Positions 6,345 to 11,937 of a DNA stretch of 21,658 nt are shown here, one piece after another; within the stretch, counting starts at the first letter, position 1; the number at the start of each line of letters is the position of its first letter. Below the pieces are notes generated by a model that ran no database searches, had not been told where the DNA came from, and worked only from the letters and a program-made list of their open reading frames with translations. The DNA is taken from the IMG/VR virus record IMGVR_UViG_3300042731_005626, positions 1 to 21,658 of that record; one strand, given 5' to 3'. The translations under genes and the position numbers were made by a program. The stretch is from a virus.

Positions 6345-6656
6345 TTAAAAATCTTTATTATAATTATCTAAAATATGACTTATTTTAAATGTATAATTTA
6401 CTGCTATGTATATTATATATTTAACATGATTAAAGTCTTCTTTATACTCATCCCTGAAATAGTGATGTTTATGATGATGTTCTCTTACTATTAGAACATT
6501 ATCACTTTGATACATGAGTCTATTGTCAATAAACTCACACTCACCAAATTCTTGTAAATTTAGTTGTGGCATATCTTCTTTACTTTCTACAATCACAATA
6601 TTATCTATTGTGATATCTTCTAATGATTTTAATATTTCTTTTAATTTAATTTTCAT
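6345..6656 (-). CDS. Unrecognised protein with a histidine cluster (103 aa)
   Basis: This 103-residue protein begins MKIKLKEILKSLEDITI and then reads as beta segments (NIVIVESKED, DNVLIVRE). At about residues 59-65 it has a striking EHHHKHHYFRDEY cluster that could bind metal. The C-terminal region (HVKYIIYIAVNYTFKISHI) alternates aromatic and hydrophobic residues. I see no signal peptide and do not recognise the family. The standard GGAGAATAAAAAATA leader precedes the ATG. It is flanked by hairpin cassettes C upstream and B downstream. Confidence 0.7.
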   Translation of the reverse strand: MKIKLKEILKSLEDITIDNIVIVESKEDMPQLNLQEFGECEFIDNRLMYQSDNVLIVREHHHKHHYFRDEYKEDFNHVKYIIYIAVNYTFKISHILDNYNKDF

Positions 6657-6680
6657 TATTTTTTATTCTCCTTTTTTTTA

Positions 6681-6731
6681 AGTCCTTTTAAGGACTGATA
6701 AAAGATTACTGCAATGTGACTTACAGTAACC
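6681..6731 (-). promoter_or_regulatory. Intergenic hairpin cassette C
   Basis: The large stem is at 6704-6731: 11 pairs including two wobbles, loop GTCACA on the coding strand, followed by TTTT. The second dyad AGTCCTTTTAAGGACT (6681-6696) lies just upstream of the ribosome binding site. Confidence 0.9.
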
Positions 6732-6740
6732 TTAGTTACA

Positions 6741-7535
6741 TTAGTATTTTAATGCTAATATTTCATCTCGAAAATAAATACTAAAATTCTTTCTACCATG
6801 TCTAATTACTTTTGTATGGTTGTATTGCATAGTTGACAATACATTCATTAAACTATTGGTGCTTTGTTTTAAGTCAGTTCTACCTATCTTTACAAACTTT
6901 TTATTGCTCAAGAATTGTAATGATAACAAGTATTCTTGTATCATTTCATAATAATTATCTTTATGATCTTGCATAAAAGACAAAACTTCTAAAATATACT
7001 TAATATTAAACCAGTCACTATCATGTAAAAAGTGATTGTTTACTATTTTTAAGTTTTCTAACTCAAAGCTAAAATGAGTTTTCAACTCATTATAATTTTG
7101 ATAACAATTAATCTTATTATCAAATATGTTCTCAAAATCATATTCAAACTTTGACATTAATGAGTTCTTATATGCTACAAAAATGTCATTGAATAACATG
7201 TCATATTCGTTTTTTATTTCAAAATTATAATTATTAATATCAATTTTATATTTAGACAATATCCATTCAAATCTATTGATGAATACTTTTAATGTACTAT
7301 CAGTTAAAAGCGGTTTGTCTAAAGACTTATTTAAGTCTTCTCTTAGATCACTAACTATATAATCTCTTATAAGCTCTTTAAGACTAAGTCTATCAGGTTT
7401 TGACTCAACATAAAACTTAGTTAAATCAATATCTAAATAATCAACCATTATACAGTCACTTAATCGTCGTCCTAAATGTCTACCATTTTTTAGACCTATA
7501 GTTACATTGTTTGTTAGTTTTAATTCATTACTCAT
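6741..7535 (-). CDS. Largest unrecognised protein of the leftward operon (264 aa)
   Basis: This 264-residue protein has no signal or membrane segment. The N-terminus (KLTNNVTIGLKNGRHLGRRL) is basic and beta-like. The centre (about residues 50-200) is rich in Asn, Phe, Tyr and Leu and looks helical (LSLKELIRDYIVSDLRED, FINRFEWILSKYKIDINNYN). The C-terminus is basic (HTKVIRHGRKNFSIYFRDEI). The alternation of aromatic and charged residues suggests a globular all-alpha fold with a possible nucleic-acid-binding end. I recognise no catalytic motif. GGGAGAATAAAAATT precedes the ATG, and cassettes D and C flank the gene. Confidence 0.75.
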   Translation of the reverse strand: MSNELKLTNNVTIGLKNGRHLGRRLSDCIMVDYLDIDLTKFYVESKPDRLSLKELIRDYIVSDLREDLNKSLDKPLLTDSTLKVFINRFEWILSKYKIDINNYNFEIKNEYDMLFNDIFVAYKNSLMSKFEYDFENIFDNKINCYQNYNELKTHFSFELENLKIVNNHFLHDSDWFNIKYILEVLSFMQDHKDNYYEMIQEYLLSLQFLSNKKFVKIGRTDLKQSTNSLMNVLSTMQYNHTKVIRHGRKNFSIYFRDEILALKY

Positions 7536-7582
7536 AATTTTTATTCTCCCTTTTTATTTTTATTTTTTTTTAATACAATCCA

Positions 7583-7606
7583 GTACCACAAAATGACTTG
7601 TGATAC
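7583..7606 (-). promoter_or_regulatory. Intergenic hairpin cassette D
   Basis: A 9-bp stem, GTATCACAA / TTGTGGTAC on the coding strand with one wobble, closes the loop GTCATT, the most divergent loop of the set. No AGTCC dyad is present. Confidence 0.75.
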
Positions 7607-7615
7607 CAGGAAAAC

Positions 7616-8005
7616 TTAATGATATTTCATTATATATTCACAACGATTTTTAAGATAATTAGCTAAATAATATTCAAGTTCACAAAATGTTAAATCATAA
7701 TTTTTAAATGTTTTTAAAAATTCATATGGAATATATATCCATGATTTAACATATAATTTCTTGCCATTTATAGAATTTTTGTATTCTATTGCATACATTG
7801 CCTTTAAATATTTACTAGTATTATTAGTAGTATCATATTCTAGTTGATTCGTAGGGATTACTTGAGTATGATGTAAATGGTTTTTGTATGCTTTATACCC
7901 ATTAGATATAAAAGTATCTTTGTACCGTTTTATGTTATTACCATCTGACATGTCAAATAATAATATTGTTTTCTTTGTTCTTAAATTATCTATTGTTTTT
8001 TTCAT
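7616..8005 (-). CDS. Unrecognised protein (129 aa)
   Basis: This 129-residue protein has a basic N-terminus with a beta segment and small loop (TKKTILLFDMSDGNNIKRYK), then KAYKNHLHHTQVIP, a Thr/Asn-rich turn, and alternating beta strands (KYLKAMYAIEYKNS, KKLYVKSWIYIPYEFL). The C-terminal helix is Tyr/Cys-containing (FCELEYYLANYLKNRC). It looks like a soluble mixed alpha/beta protein. I do not recognise a family or catalytic motif. The leader is GGAGAATAAAAAAC before the ATG. Cassettes E (upstream) and D (downstream) flank it. Confidence 0.75.
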   Translation of the reverse strand: MKKTIDNLRTKKTILLFDMSDGNNIKRYKDTFISNGYKAYKNHLHHTQVIPTNQLEYDTTNNTSKYLKAMYAIEYKNSINGKKLYVKSWIYIPYEFLKTFKNYDLTFCELEYYLANYLKNRCEYIMKYH

Positions 8006-8030
8006 GTTTTTTATTCTCCTTTTTGTTTTA

Positions 8031-8080
8031 AGTCCTATGGACTATTAGTAAAAAGTAATCACGCTTTGACACGTGATTAC
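8031..8080 (-). promoter_or_regulatory. Intergenic hairpin cassette E
   Basis: A perfect 9-bp stem, GTAATCACG / CGTGATTAC (8055-8080), encloses TGTCAAAG and is followed by TTTTT on the coding strand. The second dyad AGTCC-ATA-GGACT lies at 8031-8043. Confidence 0.9.
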
Positions 8081-8102
8081 CTAAGTTTTTTATGAATTTT
8101 TA

Positions 8103-8429
8103 TTAATCAGTTTCGATTAATAAAAACCCTTCATCATTTAGAAAATATTTTAAACATTGTAGACCTTTGTCTTCTATCTGTTTGCCGTTTTTATAGTGAC
8201 CTAAAAATACAAAATCTTCTTTCAATCCATTGACTAATCGATATCTCATAATACCTATTGTATTTATCTGGTACATATATTTTGTATCATTAATAATATG
8301 ATATTTATCAAATAAGCAATTAATATAATCATATATATTACTTTCTAATGTACTATTATCCATGTATTCAGAAAATACCTTCGATAACTTTATAATTCTT
8401 TTGTTTGTTAAACTATCAATTTTATTCAT
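8103..8429 (-). CDS. Unrecognised protein (108 aa)
   Basis: This 108-residue protein has an N-terminal helical half (LTNKRIIKLSKVFSEYMDN, then LESNIYDYINCLFDKYHIIN) and a C-terminal half of short beta strands: INTIGIMRYRLVNGLKEDFV, FLGHYKNGKQIEDKGLQCL, and YFLNDEGFLLIETD at the end. It has no membrane segment and no family I recognise. It uses the standard GGAGAATAAAAAAC leader. Cassette F lies upstream (8481-8504) and cassette E directly downstream of its stop. Confidence 0.75.
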   Translation of the reverse strand: MNKIDSLTNKRIIKLSKVFSEYMDNSTLESNIYDYINCLFDKYHIINDTKYMYQINTIGIMRYRLVNGLKEDFVFLGHYKNGKQIEDKGLQCLKYFLNDEGFLLIETD

Positions 8430-8480
8430 GTTTTTTATTCTCCTTAAAATTTTATTTTTTTCCCTTTATTTAGGAATACC

Positions 8481-8504
8481 CTAGTAAACTTTGAAATTTA
8501 CTAG
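8481..8504 (-). promoter_or_regulatory. Intergenic hairpin cassette F
   Basis: An 8-bp stem, CTAGTAAA / TTTACTAG, extended by one wobble pair, closes the loop TTCAAA on the coding strand. No AGTCC dyad is present. Confidence 0.8.
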
Positions 8505-8515
8505 AGTTAAATTAA

Positions 8516-8689
8516 TTACATGTTTGTTATGAAAATATCTTCATTGTCGATATTTTCGTAAATATCCTTTAAATACCAATCTGAATAATTCTCATTATCC
8601 AGTTCGATCAATTGGTCACCTGAAAAAAATACCAGGTATTTATATTCTTTCATAGTAAATATTTGTTTTTGCATTTTGTTTAATCTCAT
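8516..8689 (-). CDS. Small acidic unrecognised protein (57 aa)
   Basis: This 57-residue reading frame is supported by the operon's standard start signal (GGAGAATAAAAAAC before ATG) and by hairpin cassettes on both sides (G upstream, F downstream). The sequence starts MRLNKMQKQIFTMKEYKYLV, then FFSGDQLIELDNE, and ends with an acidic, aromatic part (WYLKDIYENIDNEDIFITNM). It has one beta-type segment and a strongly negative C-terminal half. There is no membrane segment or known domain. An acidic small early phage protein could mimic nucleic acid or bind a host protein; that is speculation. Confidence 0.7.
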   Translation of the reverse strand: MRLNKMQKQIFTMKEYKYLVFFSGDQLIELDNENYSDWYLKDIYENIDNEDIFITNM

Positions 8690-8711
8690 GTTTTTTATTC
8701 TCCTTTTTTTA

Positions 8712-8763
8712 AGTCCTAGTAAGGACTGATTAAAAGGTAATCACAATGTGACTTGTGACTACC
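8712..8763 (-). promoter_or_regulatory. Intergenic hairpin cassette G
   Basis: An 11-bp stem with one wobble (8736-8763, TCACAA / TTGTGA core) closes the loop GTCACA and is followed by TTTT on the coding strand. The second dyad AGTCCT-TACT-AGGACT lies at 8712-8727. Confidence 0.9.
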
Positions 8764-8772
8764 ATAATTAAA

Positions 8773-9087
8773 TTATCTTTCTTCTTCATCCCTGTCTAAT
8801 TGATATATTCCATCATCATCTAATATATTTAATTCAATCTCTAAAGTACTTAATAAAGGTCTTAAAGCGTGTGTTATTGTACATGCTTCATGTAGTTTAT
8901 TTTCGTAATACTCTTTCAATATAAACCTTTTACCTTCATGGTCTTTAATTTCTTTTAAACACTTTTTAATTTCAAAAAAAGCCTTCCTATAAGTTTCGAA
9001 ACTTTCTTTATAAGACTTCAATAGTCTTAAATATCCTTTGTTGTCTATTGTTTTCTCTTCTTTTTTAATTGTTTTTGGTATTCTCAT
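8773..9087 (-). CDS. Unrecognised charged helical protein (104 aa)
   Basis: This 104-residue protein is dominated by charged residues. The N-terminus is basic (MRIPKTIKKEEKTIDNKGYL). A long helical stretch follows at about residues 20-80 (LLKSYKESFETYRKAFFEIK, CLKEIKDHEGKRFILKEYYE), with heptad-like spacing suggesting a coiled coil. The C-terminus is acidic (ILDDDGIYQLDRDEEER). No membrane segment or known motif. The standard GGAGAATAAAAATT leader precedes the ATG. Cassettes H (upstream) and G (downstream) flank it. Confidence 0.75.
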   Translation of the reverse strand: MRIPKTIKKEEKTIDNKGYLRLLKSYKESFETYRKAFFEIKKCLKEIKDHEGKRFILKEYYENKLHEACTITHALRPLLSTLEIELNILDDDGIYQLDRDEEER

Positions 9088-9108
9088 AATTTTTATTCTC
9101 CTTTTTTA

Positions 9109-9160
9109 AGTCCTAGTAAGGACTGATTAAAAGGTAATATAAATTTGACTTTATATTACC
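9109..9160 (-). promoter_or_regulatory. Intergenic hairpin cassette H
   Basis: The clearest copy: a perfect 11-bp stem, GGTAATATAAA / TTTATATTACC (9133-9160), loop GTCAAA on the coding strand, followed by TTTT. The second dyad AGTCCT-TACT-AGGACT lies at 9109-9124. Confidence 0.92.
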
Positions 9161-9168
9161 CTAGTTTC

Positions 9169-9651
9169 CTAAACTGCTAATTTCTTTTTACTATCAGCTT
9201 TATTATTGATTTTTTGACTTCCATAAGTTGACCTTATTTGTTCCATTGACCACTCTTTTCTATTTCTAGAATAGCACCACTCAGGCCTATAATACCATTG
9301 TTTCTTTTTTGAAGCCCATTTGAAATTTAATGATTTCAATAAATCTTTAATTGGTTTAGTATTTCCTGATATCCATAGATACCAATTACATACTTCGATT
9401 TCAATGTCGTCAAATTTTATCAGTTTAACTATGATATCTTTGAATAACTCAGCTTCATATACTTGACTATCTGCTTTTTTAGTTGATTTAGTATCTTTTA
9501 AGTCCTTAATAGCCATGTCATATTGACTATTAATTTCTTTGATAATACTATCATCAACATTTTTATTGATATCTGGATGATATTGTTTTACCAATTTCCT
9601 ATAAATGTTTTTTACTTCGTCAATGTTTGTACAATCTTTAAAATAATTCAT
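9169..9651 (-). CDS. J-domain (DnaJ-like) protein
   Basis: This 160-residue protein has an N-terminal J-domain of about 50 residues with the diagnostic HPD at residues 25-27 in YRKLVKQYHPDIN, preceded by a helix (IDEVKNIYRKL) and followed by IKEINSQYDMAIKDL. J-domains stimulate the ATPase of Hsp70 (DnaK). The C-terminal part (about residues 70-145) contains IVKLIKFDDIEIEV, WYLWISGNT, and LLKSLNFKWASKKKQWYYRP, a tryptophan-rich module I associate with J-proteins of Firmicutes and their phages. The frame is open to 9717, but the ATG at 9651 has the exact GGAGAATAAAAATT leader, and the longer frame would run through hairpin cassette I. It may redirect host DnaK during replication or assembly (inference). 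Confidence 0.85.
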   Translation of the reverse strand: MNYFKDCTNIDEVKNIYRKLVKQYHPDINKNVDDSIIKEINSQYDMAIKDLKDTKSTKKADSQVYEAELFKDIIVKLIKFDDIEIEVCNWYLWISGNTKPIKDLLKSLNFKWASKKKQWYYRPEWCYSRNRKEWSMEQIRSTYGSQKINNKADSKKKLAV

Positions 9652-9674
9652 AATTTTTATTCTCCTTTTTTTTA

Positions 9675-9723
9675 AGTCACTTGGACTAATAATATCCTCG
9701 TAAACTTTAACATTCACAAGGAT
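9675..9723 (-). promoter_or_regulatory. Intergenic hairpin cassette I
   Basis: A 12-bp stem including wobbles (9694-9723, ATCCTTGTGAAT / GTTTACGAGGAT on the coding strand) closes the loop GTTAAA. A weaker second dyad, AGTCCAAGTGACT, lies at 9675-9687. Confidence 0.85.
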
Positions 9724-9729
9724 AAAAAT

Positions 9730-10029
9730 TTACTGTAATTTTAATTCAATCTCATTATCTAATTGAATCATATCATCTAAAAATTGAGCACTATACTTTC
9801 TTTCTAGTGTTGATAAGTATTCATAAATACCTATCAATATTTTTTTATTCCAATTGGGATTCAAATACATATGTAAATCCCTTATTTGAGTTATATCTCT
9901 AGTTTTCTTAGTTGCTATTTTTTCAATAGTAACTAAAATTTCTTCTAATTCTTTGTCATCCCCATAAAAATTAGAATGAATGCTTTCAATAGCATAATAT
10001 AAATTTTTATTAATATCTTTTTTTGTCAT
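9730..10029 (-). CDS. Unrecognised helical protein (99 aa)
   Basis: This 99-residue protein is predicted mostly helical: NKNLYYAIESIHSNFYGDD, ELEEILVTIEKIATKKTRD, LYPxW-like turn (HMYLNPNWNKK), then ILIGIYEYLSTLERKYSAQF and an acidic/hydrophobic end (LDDMIQLDNEIELKLQ). It has no signal, membrane segment or known motif. The standard GGAGAATAAAAATC leader precedes the ATG. It lies immediately upstream of the J-domain gene and downstream of cassette J. A partner role with the J-protein is possible from position alone. Confidence 0.75.
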   Translation of the reverse strand: MTKKDINKNLYYAIESIHSNFYGDDKELEEILVTIEKIATKKTRDITQIRDLHMYLNPNWNKKILIGIYEYLSTLERKYSAQFLDDMIQLDNEIELKLQ

Positions 10030-10052
10030 GATTTTTATTCTCCTTTGTTTTA

Positions 10053-10103
10053 AGTCACTTGGACTATTAGTAAATAAGTATTCACAATTTGACTTGTGAA
10101 TAC
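10053..10103 (-). promoter_or_regulatory. Intergenic hairpin cassette J
   Basis: A perfect 10-bp stem, GTATTCACAA / TTGTGAATAC (10078-10103), closes the loop GTCAAA on the coding strand. The second dyad AGTCCAAGTGACT lies at 10053-10065, as in cassette I. Confidence 0.9.
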
Positions 10104-10109
10104 CTGAAA

Positions 10110-10334
10110 TTATACTATTATTAATTTTGGCTTTTTACCTGTTAATTTATTTGTATGCTCTATTGATTCTAATACAGCATTATAATACATAGATTCATGG
10201 AAACTTAGGTATTTATTATTTCTGCCGTAAATTACCTTTATTGTATTTTTGCCAAATATCATCAATACAGGTATTTTTTTAATTCTATATCTTAATATAA
10301 TCGCTTTTTGTATCATTCTTTTAAATTTAATCAT
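10110..10334 (-). CDS. Small basic unrecognised protein, first gene of the leftward operon (74 aa)
   Basis: This 74-residue protein is strongly basic. The N-terminal segment (MIKFKRMIQKAIILRYRIKK) could bind nucleic acid or membrane. Next come short beta strands (IPVLMIFGKNTIKVIYGRNN) and a helix (SMYYNAVLESIEHTNKLTG), and the end is KKPKLIIV. I do not recognise a family. The start signal GGAGATTAAAAACT almost matches that of the first rightward gene at 11991 (GGAGATTAAAAATT), so both operons begin with the same kind of leader. It lies about 435 bases downstream of the leftward promoter, behind a long structured leader. Confidence 0.75.
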   Translation of the reverse strand: MIKFKRMIQKAIILRYRIKKIPVLMIFGKNTIKVIYGRNNKYLSFHESMYYNAVLESIEHTNKLTGKKPKLIIV

Positions 10335-10355
10335 AGTTTTTAATCTCCTTTTTTA

Positions 10356-10402
10356 AGTCCGTAGACTATTATTTAATAGGTATAAAGGAATCGAACCTTT
10401 AT
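10356..10402 (-). promoter_or_regulatory. Leader hairpin cassette K with a T-arm-like loop
   Basis: On the coding strand a stem ATAAAGG / CCTTTAT (10382-10402) closes the 7-base loop TTCGATT, which looks like a tRNA T-arm. The AGTC / GACT dyad lies at 10356-10367 before the first ribosome binding site. It is in the cassette position but has a different loop. Confidence 0.65.
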
Positions 10403-10517
10403 TAAAAACACCAGTTACCACGATTTTTTTACATCCTTATGTCTTTTGAGAGTTATCAAAAACCAAAAAAACCCGTTTACCCTCGATTTTAATGTATTTT
10501 AGGAGAAAAATAAAAAT

Positions 10518-10706
10518 TTGCTTCTACTAAATAAGTTTGATAGACATTGCCTGAAATGGCTTGAATTTGCCTTGTCATCCATAGACTATGATGACTTGAG
10601 TTTATTTAGTACTTACGATTTATATGTTTACTGTATTTTGCTAGATATTCACCAGGTACATGACCTGTCTTGTGGTTTACGCCCCTCAGTCGCAGCCTAC
10701 AAGTAA
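10518..10706 (+). CDS. Doubtful small ORF (62 aa, TTG start)
   Basis: This frame starts with TTG, 12 bases after AGGAG, in a leader that resembles those of real genes here (AGGAGAAAAATAAAAAT). The product would be 62 residues, LLNKFDRHCLKWLEFALSSI at the start and DLSCGLRPSVAAYK at the end, with no recognised domain. Against it: there is no good rightward promoter, it lies antisense to the expected leader of the leftward operon, and the same bases fold into several strong stems (see 10525-10703). The segment is richer in G+C than its surroundings. It could be a structured RNA or leader rather than a gene. Confidence 0.3.
   Translation: MLLLNKFDRHCLKWLEFALSSIDYDDLSLFSTYDLYVYCILLDIHQVHDLSCGLRPSVAAYK
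10525..10703. ncRNA. Structured GC-richer island, possible leader RNA
   Basis: A perfect 10-bp long-range stem (TACTAAATAA at 10525-10534 with TTATTTAGTA at 10602-10611) encloses a GTCATC / GATGAC hairpin (10574-10595) and a GCC / GGC hairpin (10549-10560). Further on are CAGGT / ACCTG (10653-10667) and CTTGTGGTT with AGCC-T-ACAAG (10669-10703). One pair in the last stem is U-G only if read on the plus strand and mismatched on the minus. The strand is therefore unresolved: the leftward promoter would transcribe it as minus. Confidence 0.45.
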
Positions 10707-10777
10707 AGAGTAGATTTATTATGACTCAATATTTAATTTTCAATGTTCATTTTGTAAGTATCATGTTGACAATTATT

Positions 10778-10806
10778 ATTATATTATACTTTTTACAGAA
10801 TGTCAA
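10778..10806 (-). promoter_or_regulatory. Leftward early promoter PL (consensus)
   Basis: On the minus strand this is TTGACA (10801-10806), a 17-base spacer, and TATAAT (10778-10783): a full consensus. It would start a transcript near 10771 with a leader of about 435 bases before the first leftward gene. Confidence 0.85.
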
Positions 10807-10836
10807 CACTTTTTTTGAAAAAATGTAAAAAGTATA
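10785..10836. promoter_or_regulatory. Operator dyad over PL
   Basis: Perfect 13-bp arms, TATACTTTTTACA (10785-10797) and TGTAAAAAGTATA (10824-10836), are 26 bases apart. One arm lies between -35 and -10, the other upstream of -35. The PR module has the same geometry. Confidence 0.8.
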
Positions 10837-11540
10837 ACAAATTAGTATTAATCTATGTTTTGAGGTTTATTTTTTCCAATTTTCTAAATTTATTTTTATT
10901 TTTTTTAAGATTTTTTTTGAAAATAAAAAAATAAAACGGATAACCCTTGATATAACAGACTCATAAGGTTTATTTACATTATTTTTTTCTTTTTAGAATT
11001 TTTTAAAAACGTGTTTTGTGTGTAAAATATACGCTTTTTACACTACTTTGAAAAACCTGGAATCCATTGGTATCAGAAGCTTAGAATGTATTCTAACACT
11101 ATTTACACTCTTTTTATCCCATATAGAAAAATAAAAATAAAAATAAAAATAAAATATATAAAAATATTAAATAAGATAATTATTATTATTATTATTTTAA
11201 ATCTGGTGGCGGTATGTAGAAAAAAAAAAGTGTAAAACGTGTGAAAATACTTTCCAGACTCCTGATACTAAGGAATTCCAGGTTTTTTAAAAAAGTGTAC
11301 AAAACACGGTTTTAAAATTTCAAACACGTTTTTTTTTAACGATATAAAAATAAAAAAAAGGTAATAAACACATTAAATCTAGTAATACCAACGTTTGTCA
11401 GGTTTATTTTTTTTATTTTTTGTTTTTTTCGAAAAAAATAAGAAAAAGATAAAAAATAATTTACAGTTATTTGCAAATTTTCCAATTGAACAATTTATAA
11501 TTTTTTCTTTCATTATATAGATAGGAAAAAAAATTAAAAT

Positions 11541-11624
11541 CTCAGGAACTTTTTTTGACCTCAGGAACTTTTTTTGACCTCAGGAACTTTAGAAATTTAA
11601 AAACTTCAGAAACTTCAGAAACTT
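11541..11624. repeat. Iteron-like tandem repeats
   Basis: Two exact 19-bp copies of CTCAGGAACTTTTTTTGAC (11541-11559, 11560-11578) and a partial third (11579-11590) are followed by a shorter related 10-bp repeat, ACTTCAGAAA, in about two and a half copies up to 11624. Confidence 0.85.
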
Positions 11625-11733
11625 AAATATTCTGTAGAATTTTAGAATTTAATGAAATTATCCCCCGCGACTCGTTTTTACTGTTTGTCAAGGTATTTCC
11701 CAAGATTTCTGGAATTTTCTTTAGTTTTAATCG

Positions 11734-11750
11734 AGCAACATATTGTTGCT
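11734..11750. promoter_or_regulatory. Short dyad AGCAACA / TGTTGCT
   Basis: Perfect 7-bp arms with a 3-base spacer (TAT). The size and symmetry suit a dimeric regulator; no partner is identified. Confidence 0.5.
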
Positions 11751-11763
11751 TATATTTTTAAAA

Positions 11764-11798
11764 TGACATTTATCATAAATAATTCAAGATAAATGTCA
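11764..11798. promoter_or_regulatory. 11-bp dyad TGACATTTATC / GATAAATGTCA
   Basis: Perfect arms (11764-11774, 11788-11798) separated by 13 bases, so the half-sites are 24 bases centre to centre. It lies about 120 bases upstream of PR. Probable operator or initiator site. Confidence 0.6.
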
Positions 11799-11853
11799 AT
11801 ACTCTAAAAAAAGCAGGTGACCATTATTAAAATCCCAAAATATTTCTTAGCTT

Positions 11854-11868
11854 CCTGGGTTTCCCAGG
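11854..11868. promoter_or_regulatory. Short GC-rich stem CCTGGG / CCCAGG
   Basis: A perfect 6-bp stem with a TTT loop and no T-run after it, so it is not a standard terminator. It lies upstream of PR. Confidence 0.5.
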
Positions 11869-11887
11869 TATTTCCAGATATTAGATT

Positions 11888-11937
11888 ATATTTTTTACAT
11901 TATTTCAAAAAAAGTATTGACATAGTGTAAAAAATAT
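11888..11937. promoter_or_regulatory. Operator dyad over PR
   Basis: Perfect 12-bp arms, ATATTTTTTACA (11888-11899) and TGTAAAAAATAT (11926-11937), 26 bases apart: the same arm sequence, spacing and promoter placement as at PL. Confidence 0.8.

Larger units (their letters stand above)
10837..11880. other. AT-rich control region, candidate replication origin
   Basis: No convincing gene is present. It holds a 30-bp inverted repeat with 25 matches (11051-11080 and 11258-11287, AAAAACCTGGAAT core), ACGTGT sites at 11009, 11237 and 11324 (reverse), AAATA-type simple repeats (about 11130-11215), and iteron-like repeats at 11541-11624. A small GC block CCCCCGCGACTCG lies near 11662, with dyads at 11734-11750, 11764-11798 and 11854-11868. 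Two divergent promoters bound it. An origin function is inference from repeat density and AT content. Confidence 0.45.

Noticed and set aside
5354-10103. The intergenic hairpins as ordinary terminators
   Set aside because: Most have four or fewer T after the stem or none, they lie inside one long operon without visible internal promoters, and the conserved loop and second dyad are not needed for termination. Partial termination cannot be excluded.
10376-10445. Possible tRNA or tmRNA gene on the minus strand
   Set aside because: Only the T-arm matches. No 5' acceptor strand pairs with the 3' side, the space for D and anticodon arms is too short, and no CCA or tmRNA signature is present.
11130-11215. 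AAATA and ATT simple repeats as a CRISPR-like or coding repeat
   Set aside because: They are irregular low-complexity runs with no spacer structure.
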